DNA from: Campylobacter volucris | GTDB taxonomy: Bacteria > Campylobacterota > Campylobacteria > Campylobacterales > Campylobacteraceae | Assembly: GCF_008011665.1 (NCBI RefSeq) | Contig: NZ_VOWJ01000016.1 | Coordinates: forward strand, 1 to 64,000 | Direction of reading: 5' to 3' | DNA length: 64,000 bases | Part shown: positions 9,135-16,001 of the stretch, in pieces | Position numbering within the stretch: position 1 is the stretch's first letter | Layout: the number at the start of each line of letters is the position of its first letter | Made by a program: the position numbers and the translations under genes | The notes under the pieces: generated by a model | Database searches by the model: none | The model's input: only the letters and a program-made list of their open reading frames with translations | What the model was told of the DNA's origin: nothing

Positions 9135-10391
9135 TTACAATCTTCCTTTAAAAGCTCTATCTAGCAATGATTTTTTAAGCTCTTGTAAATTTTTTATCTG
9201 TGTTTGATAATTTTGCTTTAAATCTTTGATATTTAAAGAAAGCTTATCTAAATATGATGCGATTTGTTCTTGCTCTTGTAAAGGTGGTAGTGGGATTTGA
9301 ATAGTTTTTAATCTACTAATAGCTAACTTGGGTTGAGCCACAATTCTTGTGGATTCTATTGCTTGATTTTTAAAACAAGATGAAGTTGTAAAATAATACA
9401 TAAATTTATTATAAATATTATAATTTTTGTATTCCAACTTAATAGCATTTTCGGTTAAAATAGCACCATTTAATGATTTTGGTATAATACCGCTTTTACC
9501 AATAGTTCCAGCTATGCTTATATATAAATTTGTATTATCAATTTGATAATTACTTAAAATATTATAAGTCTTTTCATTAATGAATTTAATATTATGCAAA
9601 TCTATTGTTCCATCATCTTGAAAATCTGATACTCTAATATATGGAAAAGGAGTTTTATAATCTAATAATTTTTCATCTTTTGGGAGTCTTTTACCACCCT
9701 TAATATTTGCAATATCATCCAAACTTTTCCATTCCCAATCCTGCGGAAGTTGATAATTTTCCTTAGTAGTGTCTTTTAAAGGATTGAAAGTCTTTTGTAA
9801 AGCACTTTGCATTAACTCATCTAAATTTAGCAAATCCTGCTCTAAATTTTTTATACTCTCATCTATATTTGCAAAACTCTCATCTAAAATTCCCACTATC
9901 CTTTTTTGCTCTTGTAAAGGTGGTAATGGGATTTGGATATTATGTATTTGTTCTGTACTTAAATTTGGTTGAGCAGCGCCAAAAGCATTTGTAAGATTTT
10001 TCTCACTATTGCAATATAAAAACCAAAAAATATATTTTCTTAAAATATTGTTATCAATTCTTAGCAAACCAATTCTTTGATTTAAATAAGCTTTATTATT
10101 TAAATTGTATAATCCTATTTTCCCAGTAGTAGCACCACTCATAGCTATTAGTATATCATTTTTAAATATTAAATAATTATCTAAATTATTTTTATAATCA
10201 TTAGGATTACAAAAAACCAAATCATCCAAAATAATATTTTCATTTTGTATATTTTTAATTCTTATAATAGGAATTCCATCATTGCAAAATAAATTACTTT
10301 TAAATGCAAAACCATTTTTTAATTTAACAATATCACCAAGCTTTTTAACTTCCCAATCCTGCGGTAAATTTGTCATTTTGTTGTTTTGCAT
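9135..10391 (-). CDS. hsdS: orphan type I restriction specificity subunit (HsdS)
   Basis: 418 residues in two half-repeats, the standard HsdS plan. Target-recognition domain 1 opens with LPQDWEVKKLGDI (about residue 9). Domain 2 opens with LPQDWEWKSLDDI (about 215). Each is followed by IPLPPLQEQ and a long coiled coil that spaces the domains and binds HsdM. Each half would read one part of a bipartite DNA site. No hsdM or hsdR is present in the window, so this is an orphan or a remnant, unless it works with a distant system. The start is uncertain. ATG at 10391 has an in-frame stop just upstream and a poor RBS. ATG at 10376 overlaps a TGA in another frame, the layout usual after hsdM. It sits beside tRNA-Arg(CCT). 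Confidence 0.87.
   Translation of the reverse strand: MQNNKMTNLPQDWEVKKLGDIVKLKNGFAFKSNLFCNDGIPIIRIKNIQNENIILDDLVFCNPNDYKNNLDNYLIFKNDILIAMSGATTGKIGLYNLNNKAYLNQRIGLLRIDNNILRKYIFWFLYCNSEKNLTNAFGAAQPNLSTEQIHNIQIPLPPLQEQKRIVGILDESFANIDESIKNLEQDLLNLDELMQSALQKTFNPLKDTTKENYQLPQDWEWKSLDDIANIKGGKRLPKDEKLLDYKTPFPYIRVSDFQDDGTIDLHNIKFINEKTYNILSNYQIDNTNLYISIAGTIGKSGIIPKSLNGAILTENAIKLEYKNYNIYNKFMYYFTTSSCFKNQAIESTRIVAQPKLAISRLKTIQIPLPPLQEQEQIASYLDKLSLNIKDLKQNYQTQIKNLQELKKSLLDRAFKGRL
9271..9299. repeat. direct repeat copy 1 inside hsdS
   Basis: A 29-nt sequence beginning TGCTCTTGTAAAGGTGGTA recurs at 9907-9935 with one mismatch. It encodes the conserved PLPPLQEQ helix start that follows each target-recognition domain. 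The copies are 636 nt apart, so homologous recombination between them could delete or exchange one recognition domain. Confidence 0.8.
9907..9935. repeat. direct repeat copy 2 inside hsdS
   Basis: This is the partner of the repeat at 9271-9299, with 28 of 29 bases the same. It marks the conserved region after the first target-recognition domain. A second, shorter shared block (TCCCAATCCTGCGG, at 9733-9746 and 10351-10364) marks the start of each domain. Both domains are therefore bordered by recombinable homology. Confidence 0.78.
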
Positions 10392-10467
10392 TGTTTTTTA
10401 TTTCTAGGATTTTTAAATTTGAATCATTTATCAATAATTTTTTACTCAATTTATACTCAAATATCTA

Positions 10468-10544
10468 TGGTGTCCCCAGCAAGGTTTGAACTTGCGACCT
10501 CAGAATTAGGAATTCTGTGCTCTATCCAGCTGAGCTATGAGGAC
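10468..10544 (-). tRNA. tRNA-Arg (CCT)
   Basis: A 77-nt minus-strand cloverleaf. The acceptor GTCCTCA pairs with TGGGGAC (one G-T pair), the anticodon loop shows CCT (reading AGG), and CCA is encoded at 10468-10470. The orphan hsdS gene begins 76 nt beyond its 3' end. I found no repeat of the tRNA 3' end on the far side of hsdS that would mark a classical attachment site. Confidence 0.93.
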
Positions 10545-10554
10545 AAAAATAAAA

Positions 10555-10560
10555 ATTATA
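10555..10560 (-). promoter_or_regulatory. -10 element for tRNA-Arg(CCT)
   Basis: A perfect TATAAT on the minus strand ends about 10 nt before the mature tRNA 5' end at 10544. This is the expected distance for transcription starting close to the tRNA. It lies just beyond the flgS terminator hairpin. Confidence 0.5.
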
Positions 10561-10584
10561 ATTATTTAAACTAAAATTTATCTT

Positions 10585-10609
10585 ATCGAGCTTATTTTTT
10601 AAGCTCGAT
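10585..10609 (-). terminator. hairpin at the flgS 3' end
   Basis: A perfect 10-bp inverted repeat (ATCGAGCTTA, five-base loop, complement) overlaps the flgS stop codon. It separates flgS from the tRNA-Arg promoter. There is no strong T tract after the stem on the minus strand, so it may pause or stabilise the message rather than be a classic terminator. Confidence 0.55.
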
Positions 10610-11608
10610 GAAAAAACATTTTGGCTCACTATAAAATCCTAAAATCCCACCATGAGCGTCAATAATTTGTTTTGACAAAGAAAGTCCTAAGCCATTGCCT
10701 TTTAATTTAGTCGTTTTAAAGGCTTCAAAAACATTATTTTTATCTTTGATTTTAACCCCATTATCATATACTTTAATGGAAATTTTATCCTCATCCTCTT
10801 CGCATATGATTTTAATCTCACCATTTTCTTTGTCATCTTCTTCAATAGCATCAATAGCATTATAAATTAAATTTTGTAAAACCAAAGCCAATAAAGCCTT
10901 ATCTGCATAAATTCTCACATCTAAAAATTTAAAAATAAATTCAATATTAACCAAATAATTATAAGCATTAATAGCTTGTTCGCATTCTTCTTTAAGATCT
11001 GTTAAATTAAAATAATTTAAATTTACATGTACTCCTTTTGTAAAAAGCAAAGTAGAATTTACTATACGCTCTACTCTAGAAATCGCCTTTTGAATTTCTA
11101 AAACAATATGCTTGTTTTTTAACTCACTTCTTTCAAATAAAGTTGAACTTAATAAAGAAATGGAACCAATTGGATTTCTTATCTCATGAGCTAAATGCGC
11201 CGCTATAGTTCCCATACTAGCAAGCCTTTCATTTCGCTTTTCATCGCTAATATCTGTTGCAGTGGCGATTAATTTATCAGCATGTGAAGTCACCTTTATA
11301 AGATAAAATTTATGTTCAAATTCTAACTCATAATGAGTTTTTGTAAGATCAATATTTTCTAAAAGCTGTGGTTGTTGCTTGGCTAGATTATTTTGAAGTG
11401 TGATTTTTTTATCAGTATCTAAAATCCACAAAGCCATAGGCAAAACTTCTATAACTTCATTCATAGTTTGCATTAAAGCTGTATAATTTTCATTTAATTG
11501 ATTATAGGCATTTTCCACCACATAAGTTTGCTCTATGAGAAATTTTAATCCTTTTTGTAAATCTTCTTTTTCACTAGAATCCAAACTTTTTAAAATGTTC
11601 TCATCCAT
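10592..11608 (-). CDS. flgS: FlgS-like flagellar sensor histidine kinase
   Basis: 338 residues with no membrane segment. A coiled-coil and PAS-like sensor part occupies residues 1-125. The phosphoacceptor helix follows (LAHEIRNPIGSI, H141). An HATPase domain has the N box NLIYNAIDAI, the G1 box YDNGVKIKD, and the G2 box GNGLGLSLSKQIIDAHGG. This is the size and layout of Campylobacter FlgS. FlgS senses assembly of the flagellar export gate and phosphorylates FlgR to switch on sigma54-dependent rod and hook genes. FlgR is not in the window. The gene lies 2 nt downstream of the DUF234-like gene, in the same operon. Confidence 0.85.
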   Translation of the reverse strand: MDENILKSLDSSEKEDLQKGLKFLIEQTYVVENAYNQLNENYTALMQTMNEVIEVLPMALWILDTDKKITLQNNLAKQQPQLLENIDLTKTHYELEFEHKFYLIKVTSHADKLIATATDISDEKRNERLASMGTIAAHLAHEIRNPIGSISLLSSTLFERSELKNKHIVLEIQKAISRVERIVNSTLLFTKGVHVNLNYFNLTDLKEECEQAINAYNYLVNIEFIFKFLDVRIYADKALLALVLQNLIYNAIDAIEEDDKENGEIKIICEEDEDKISIKVYDNGVKIKDKNNVFEAFKTTKLKGNGLGLSLSKQIIDAHGGILGFYSEPKCFFIELKK

Positions 11609-11610
11609 TT

Positions 11611-12456
11611 TTACCCTTTTGTTAAAAAAATAAAATCTTCTAAAGTATATAAAAGCAAATTATGCTCCTTATTTGTAATAATTTCTTTACTAAAGCCACT
11701 TTTTGAAAAAAGTACATATAAATTTGGTTTTATTTTTAGCTCTTTTGCTTTGTTTCTTAAAATATTTAATACATTTTTACATATTTTTCTATCTTTAAAT
11801 TTAGCTTCTCCTATGACATAAAAATTACCTTCATTATAGTAAAGATCTAGCTCGCAATAATAATTCCAAAAACTAAAAACTTGCTCTACTTGTAATTTTT
11901 TTGCTAAAAATTCTTTACATACTAATTCAAAAGCAAATCCTTGATAATTTTCTAAATTTGAAAAAATTATTTTTAACAACTCTTCATATTTATTTTGATA
12001 CACCAAAGCTAAATTTGGATAAATAAAGTAAAAGAAAAATCTCAAGCCTTGATTTTTAAAAATTAGCTTATCTTGGATGCTGTATTTTCTTAACTCTTTT
12101 TTGATTTTTTGTCTTTTATTTTTTATCAAAGGTTTTTCTTGACTTTTTTCTAAAATCAAAATTTCTTTTTCCAAAAGCTTATTGATGACACCTAGGGCTT
12201 TAAAATGCGGAATAAATTTATTAACAGAATATCTTTTTCTATCATTTTTGCTTAAAACATACAAAGCCTTTAAACAATGTTCGTTTAAATTTAATCGTTT
12301 TAATATAAAATCGCTTTGTTTGATGAAATTTTCTAAAATATTAAAGGATAAATCTTTATTAATATCAAAATTAAATTCATCAAAAACACTATAAAAATCA
12401 AATTTTTTAGCAATATCAAAACATGAACATTTTTTTGAAAAATCACTAAATTTTAT
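11611..12456 (-). CDS. DUF234-like putative nuclease-fold protein, probable AUA start
   Basis: The C-terminal ~210 residues resemble the DUF234 domain found at the end of some archaeal-type ATPases. CELDLYYNEGNFYVIGEAKFK keeps a PD-(D/E)XK-like D...ExK pattern. No ATPase domain is present. A TTG at 12264 would give 217 residues, but it has a poorly placed RBS. The frame stays open and codes plausibly (FSDFSKKCSCFDIAKKFDF) up to an in-frame stop at 12460-12462. No ATG, GTG or TTG occurs in that extension. An ATA at 12456-12454 lies six bases after a perfect AAGGA, so an AUA start giving 281 residues is my preferred model. Function is unknown; it is co-transcribed with flgS. Confidence 0.6.
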   Translation of the reverse strand: MKFSDFSKKCSCFDIAKKFDFYSVFDEFNFDINKDLSFNILENFIKQSDFILKRLNLNEHCLKALYVLSKNDRKRYSVNKFIPHFKALGVINKLLEKEILILEKSQEKPLIKNKRQKIKKELRKYSIQDKLIFKNQGLRFFFYFIYPNLALVYQNKYEELLKIIFSNLENYQGFAFELVCKEFLAKKLQVEQVFSFWNYYCELDLYYNEGNFYVIGEAKFKDRKICKNVLNILRNKAKELKIKPNLYVLFSKSGFSKEIITNKEHNLLLYTLEDFIFLTKG

Positions 12457-12488
12457 ACTCTATCCTTATTTTAAATTATTACTTATGC

Positions 12489-12494
12489 TATAAT
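12489..12494 (+). promoter_or_regulatory. extended -10 promoter of the class V aminotransferase
   Basis: TGC precedes a perfect TATAAT at 12489-12494, an extended -10 element. It lies about 25 nt before the TTG start, with an AGGGGA ribosome-binding site between them. It lies between the divergent DUF234-like gene and the aminotransferase gene. Confidence 0.65.
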
Positions 12495-12519
12495 TTTAAC
12501 AAATTTTTAGGGGATTTTT

Positions 12520-13785
12520 TTGGATATTGAAAAATTAAAAAAAGATATTATTTTAAAAAAAAATACATATTATTTTGATTTTACAGCTAGTGCTTTAGCA
12601 TTAAAAAATATAGAAAAAGAAATTAAAAAAATTCTCTCAACCTATGCTAATACTCATTCAGATAGCTCCTTAAATTCTTTTGTAACTCAACAATATTATG
12701 AAAATGCAAGAGCAAATTTAAAAAAATATCTTTTACTTGATGAAAGTTTTGCATTAATTGGATGCGGGAGTGGTTCTTCAGCAGCTATTAAAAAATTTCA
12801 AGAATTATTAGGATTATACATTCCACCTCTTGTTAAAAAAAAATATTTTCAATCTATAGATAAATCTTTATTACCTTTAGTGATAGTAGGGCCATATGAA
12901 CATCACTCTAATGAACTTTCTTTTAGAGAGGCCTTGTGTGAATGTTTGCGAGTGCCATTAAATTCTAACGGAGAAATTGATTTTATTTTTTTAGAAAATT
13001 GCCTTAAAAAATTCCAAAATAGACAAATTATTGCAAGTTTTAATGCAGCTTCTAATGTCACTGGCATCATTAGTGATTATAAAAAAATTTATACCTTAGT
13101 TAAAAAATATAATGGAATCGTTGCTTTTGATGTATCAACACTAGCTCCTTATGCAAATTTAGATCCTAATTTTTACGATGCAATATTTATTAGCCCGCAT
13201 AAACTACTTGGTGGGGTTGGATCTTGTGGCTTATTAGCAATAAAAAAGCATTTATGCGGAGAAAAACCTAGTTTTGCAGCCGGAGGAACTGTGGAGTATG
13301 TTTCAAGAAGCTCTCAAGAATATCTTTGTGATGTTGAAAATTTAGAAGAAGGTGGAACCCCTGGCATAATCCAATTAATCAGAGCAAGTTTTGCTTTTAA
13401 AGTACGCGAAGATGTCGGATTTAGTTTTATACAAAAACAAGAAAAAATACTATGCGATTACTTTTTTCAAAAAGCACAAGAAATTCCAAATATAATCTTA
13501 TACGCAAAAAATATCACTCAAAGATTACCTATATTTGCATTTAATATCAAAGGATTTTCTCCATTTGATTTAGCCTATAAATTAAGCAAAAATTATAAAA
13601 TAGAAACAAGAGCAGGATGTGCCTGTGCTGGACCATATGGACATGATTTATTAAATTTAAAAGATAATCAAAAATTAGATTTTAAACCAGGTTGGTTAAG
13701 AGTAGGATTTCATTATACACATACAAAAGAAGATGTGGATTATTTTTTCAAAGCCTTGAAATCAAGTATCAAGGCTTTGAGCTAA
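12520..13785 (+). CDS. class V aminotransferase, cysteine-desulfurase-like
   Basis: 421 residues. The start is TTG, supported by the AGGGGA upstream. The PLP lysine is K228 in SPHKLLGGVGSCG. The upstream Asp that grips the cofactor is in VAFDVSTLAPY. The C-terminal RAGCACAGPYGHDLL places a Cys-Ala-Cys where SufS/CsdA-type desulfurases carry their active-site cysteine loop. It therefore looks like a SufS-family relative that may take sulfur from cysteine or use another substrate. It is not the iscS of a nifS/nifU locus, since no scaffold gene adjoins. It stands alone, convergent with the solute-binding protein gene one base away. Confidence 0.8.
   Translation: MDIEKLKKDIILKKNTYYFDFTASALALKNIEKEIKKILSTYANTHSDSSLNSFVTQQYYENARANLKKYLLLDESFALIGCGSGSSAAIKKFQELLGLYIPPLVKKKYFQSIDKSLLPLVIVGPYEHHSNELSFREALCECLRVPLNSNGEIDFIFLENCLKKFQNRQIIASFNAASNVTGIISDYKKIYTLVKKYNGIVAFDVSTLAPYANLDPNFYDAIFISPHKLLGGVGSCGLLAIKKHLCGEKPSFAAGGTVEYVSRSSQEYLCDVENLEEGGTPGIIQLIRASFAFKVREDVGFSFIQKQEKILCDYFFQKAQEIPNIILYAKNITQRLPIFAFNIKGFSPFDLAYKLSKNYKIETRAGCACAGPYGHDLLNLKDNQKLDFKPGWLRVGFHYTHTKEDVDYFFKALKSSIKALS
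13749..13779. repeat. 11-bp inverted repeat at the end of the aminotransferase gene
   Basis: CAAAGCCTTGA and TCAAGGCTTTG form a perfect 11-bp stem around a 9-nt loop, inside the last codons of the aminotransferase gene (encoding KALKSSIKAL). It precedes the junction of two convergent genes, so it may act as a terminator or mRNA end-stabiliser. Neither strand shows a proper T tract. Confidence 0.5.
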
Positions 13786-14544
13786 TTATTGTAAATCGTA
13801 TTTTTCTATAAGTGTTTGGTAGGTACCATCTGCTTTAACTTTTTCTAAACCTGAGTTGATTTTTTGAACAAGTTCAGCATCTTTGCCTTTATCAAAAGCT
13901 ATACAAAAACCTGAACTTCCATCATCTTCTTCTAAAAACGCTTCAAGCTCTTCATTAGTTTTTAAATAACCTTTACCGATATCTTTATCTGTTAAAACAA
14001 CATCGACTTTACCAGCTTTTAAAGCTAAAATTGCGGCCAACATTTCTTCGCCAGCTACCACTTGAGCATTTGGTATAGCTTTAGCGGCATTTTCTTGTAT
14101 AGTTCCAAGTTGAACACCTATTTTTTTACCTTCTAAGCTTTGTTTATCACTAATGCTAGAATCTGTTTTTAATTTTAAGTATAAATTTTTAGTATTAAAA
14201 TAAGTATTGCTAAAATCCATGCTATTTAATCTTTGTGGGGTAGAACTCATAGCAGAAGCTATCATGTCTATTTTACCAGCTTTTAGTGCAGGAATTAAAC
14301 CATCAAAACTCATATTTACCCATTCAAGTTTTAAATTTTCTCTTTTTGCAATTTCCTCTAACAAATCCACATCAAAACCTGTGATTTTTGTATCTTTTAT
14401 AAAATCAAAAGGAGGATAATTAGCTGCTATACCTACTTTATAAACTTTTTCTTCAGAAACACTAGCTTGATTTTTTTCGCTTGAGCAAGCACCTAAAGCC
14501 AACATACTAAATAATGCTAAAACAAAATATAATATTTTTTTCAT
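13786..14544 (-). CDS. amino-acid ABC transporter solute-binding lipoprotein
   Basis: 252 residues. A lipoprotein signal ends in the lipobox LALGAC (C20), so the mature protein is anchored to the periplasmic face of the inner membrane. The rest is a family 3 (type II fold) periplasmic binding domain. GIAANYPPFDFI opens the first lobe, GFDVDLLEEIAKR contains the usual acidic ligand loop, and GVQLGTIQE opens the second lobe. It should deliver a polar or charged amino acid to an ABC transporter such as the one at 7173-8646, though the pairing is not shown. Upstream lie a short Arg-rich leader ORF and a duplicated start sequence. The real start is preceded by AAAGGA. Confidence 0.88.
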   Translation of the reverse strand: MKKILYFVLALFSMLALGACSSEKNQASVSEEKVYKVGIAANYPPFDFIKDTKITGFDVDLLEEIAKRENLKLEWVNMSFDGLIPALKAGKIDMIASAMSSTPQRLNSMDFSNTYFNTKNLYLKLKTDSSISDKQSLEGKKIGVQLGTIQENAAKAIPNAQVVAGEEMLAAILALKAGKVDVVLTDKDIGKGYLKTNEELEAFLEEDDGSSGFCIAFDKGKDAELVQKINSGLEKVKADGTYQTLIEKYDLQ

Positions 14545-14586
14545 TTTTCTTTTCCTTTAAAATAATATTTTTTTCATTTTTATAAA

Positions 14587-14619
14587 TTAAAATCTATTTA
14601 AACGCCTGTATTTTGCCAT
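14587..14619 (-). CDS. 10-residue Arg-rich leader peptide (MAKYRRLNRF)
   Basis: A short frame between the promoter at 14648-14653 and the solute-binding lipoprotein gene. It has a better Shine-Dalgarno (AAGGAG, plus 14625-14630, five bases from the ATG) than most genes here. It encodes MAKYRRLNRF, with three arginines from three different codons (AGG, CGT, AGA). Its stop lies 42 nt before the lipoprotein ATG. A codon-biased short frame in the leader of an amino-acid uptake gene suggests ribosome-mediated control by arginine supply. I see no strong terminator hairpin after it, so classical attenuation is not proven. Confidence 0.55.
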   Translation of the reverse strand: MAKYRRLNRF

Positions 14620-14647
14620 AATCTCTCCTTTGTATTAAAATTACGCA

Positions 14648-14653
14648 ATTATA
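14648..14653 (-). promoter_or_regulatory. extended -10 promoter of the solute-binding lipoprotein
   Basis: On the minus strand TGA precedes a perfect TATAAT. A transcription start near 14641 would leave a ~97-nt leader before the lipoprotein ATG, containing the 10-codon frame. No -35 box is evident. Confidence 0.65.
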
Positions 14654-14731
14654 TCAAAAAAATGTATTTTTCAAAGATAAAATAAAAAATATTTTATTTA
14701 AGATTATTTTTATATATTTTTATCAATATTT

Positions 14732-15895
14732 TTAAATTTTTACTTTTTTACTAATCATCAACACATAGCCTATGCCAATACAAACAGACCACATAGAACT
14801 ACCACCATAACTTAAAAGCGGCACGGCAACGCCTTTTAAAGGAGTCAAAGAAATGATTCCAAAAGCATTCATAAAAAATGAAAACAATAGCAATAAAGCA
14901 ACTCCGGAGCAAAACAAAAAATGAACTTTATTTTCACATCTTCCAGCTATTCTAAAAATTCTAAGTATTACAAGTAGATAAATAAGACAAATTATTCCTA
15001 AACCAAATAAGCCTATTTCTTCTGTTATGCCAGATAATACAAAATCTGTATGCACCTCACTTAAAAATCCTAATTTAAAAGTACCAAGCCCAAGCCCTTC
15101 TCCAAAAAAGCCTCCATGAGCGATAGCATTTAAACTATGTGAAATTTGATATGGCTCGCTATTATGCCCAACTCTTAAAACATTTGCTATCCAATCTGGA
15201 AATAAAGGTAAAAAGGCGTCTTGAATATTCCCCCACCAAGCTGCAATGCGTTGAATTCTCCTTTGGTTGCTTAAAATAACTAAAACACCAATCATCCCAA
15301 CTATAACAATACCAAATGCAAAAAGTCTTTTGCTAGCTCCTGCAAAAAAAGCTAATGCAAATACCAAAAAAAATGAAATAACACTTTGTCCTAAATCATT
15401 TTGCGTCATATAAATATAACCAATAACAATACTAGCTAATATAAAATATGGAATAAGTATTAAAACCTCATGTTTAATAGCTTTTTTGCTATCATCAATC
15501 CTTCTAGTATAAGACCACGCAAGAAAATAAATCAAGCCTATTTTAAAAAATTCAACCGGAGAAATAGAAAGAGGTCCTAGTCTTATCCATCGTTTAGCAC
15601 CACCTGCAGCAGTAGCTAAAAAATTTGGTAAAAAAGGTAAAATGGCAATACATATAAAGGAAATCAATAAAATGCTCATCATTAAATAATGAGCTTGCTT
15701 GCTATCAGGATTTAATCTTGAAATGCTATAAATAATACCAATACCACTAAGTCCAAAAAAAAGCTGGCGGATAAAAAAATGAAATTCATTGTATTCTAAA
15801 TAAAGCACAGTAAAAGCACTTAAAGAATAAGAAAAAAGTATCCCTATAGTGATTAAAATACAACTTAAAAAAAACAATCTTCTATCAGCAACCAA
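14732..15895 (-). CDS. ftsW: FtsW-type SEDS peptidoglycan glycosyltransferase
   Basis: 387 residues with about ten membrane helices, of the SEDS family that polymerises lipid II into glycan strands. GGAKRWIRLGPLSISPVEFFKIGLIYFLAW near residue 97 and HSLNAIAHGGFFGEGLGLG near 253 are the conserved SEDS blocks. LTPLKGVAVPLLSYGGSSM near 351 is the conserved end motif. FtsW (division) and RodA (elongation) are close in sequence. I chose FtsW from the length and from the neighbouring pycA/bpt/J-protein block, which also surrounds ftsW in C. jejuni as I recall. The start ATG is at 15895. Confidence 0.82.
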   Translation of the reverse strand: MVADRRLFFLSCILITIGILFSYSLSAFTVLYLEYNEFHFFIRQLFFGLSGIGIIYSISRLNPDSKQAHYLMMSILLISFICIAILPFLPNFLATAAGGAKRWIRLGPLSISPVEFFKIGLIYFLAWSYTRRIDDSKKAIKHEVLILIPYFILASIVIGYIYMTQNDLGQSVISFFLVFALAFFAGASKRLFAFGIVIVGMIGVLVILSNQRRIQRIAAWWGNIQDAFLPLFPDWIANVLRVGHNSEPYQISHSLNAIAHGGFFGEGLGLGTFKLGFLSEVHTDFVLSGITEEIGLFGLGIICLIYLLVILRIFRIAGRCENKVHFLFCSGVALLLLFSFFMNAFGIISLTPLKGVAVPLLSYGGSSMWSVCIGIGYVLMISKKVKI

Positions 15896-16001
15896 ATATT
15901 TTCCTAGAACTTAAAATAAAATTTAATTTTAATAAATTCCAACTTAAAATGATGTTATTTTACTTACTGATAAATATAAAAATGTTTTTTATAAATCATT
16001 T

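Noticed and set aside
9110-10470. Integrated mobile element at tRNA-Arg(CCT)
   Set aside because: No integrase, no repeat of the tRNA 3' end on the far side of hsdS and no terminal inverted repeats were found.
10386-10574. Plus-strand 62-codon frame containing SPARFELATSE...
   Set aside because: It is the antisense translation of tRNA-Arg(CCT). This kind of false protein is well known in databases.
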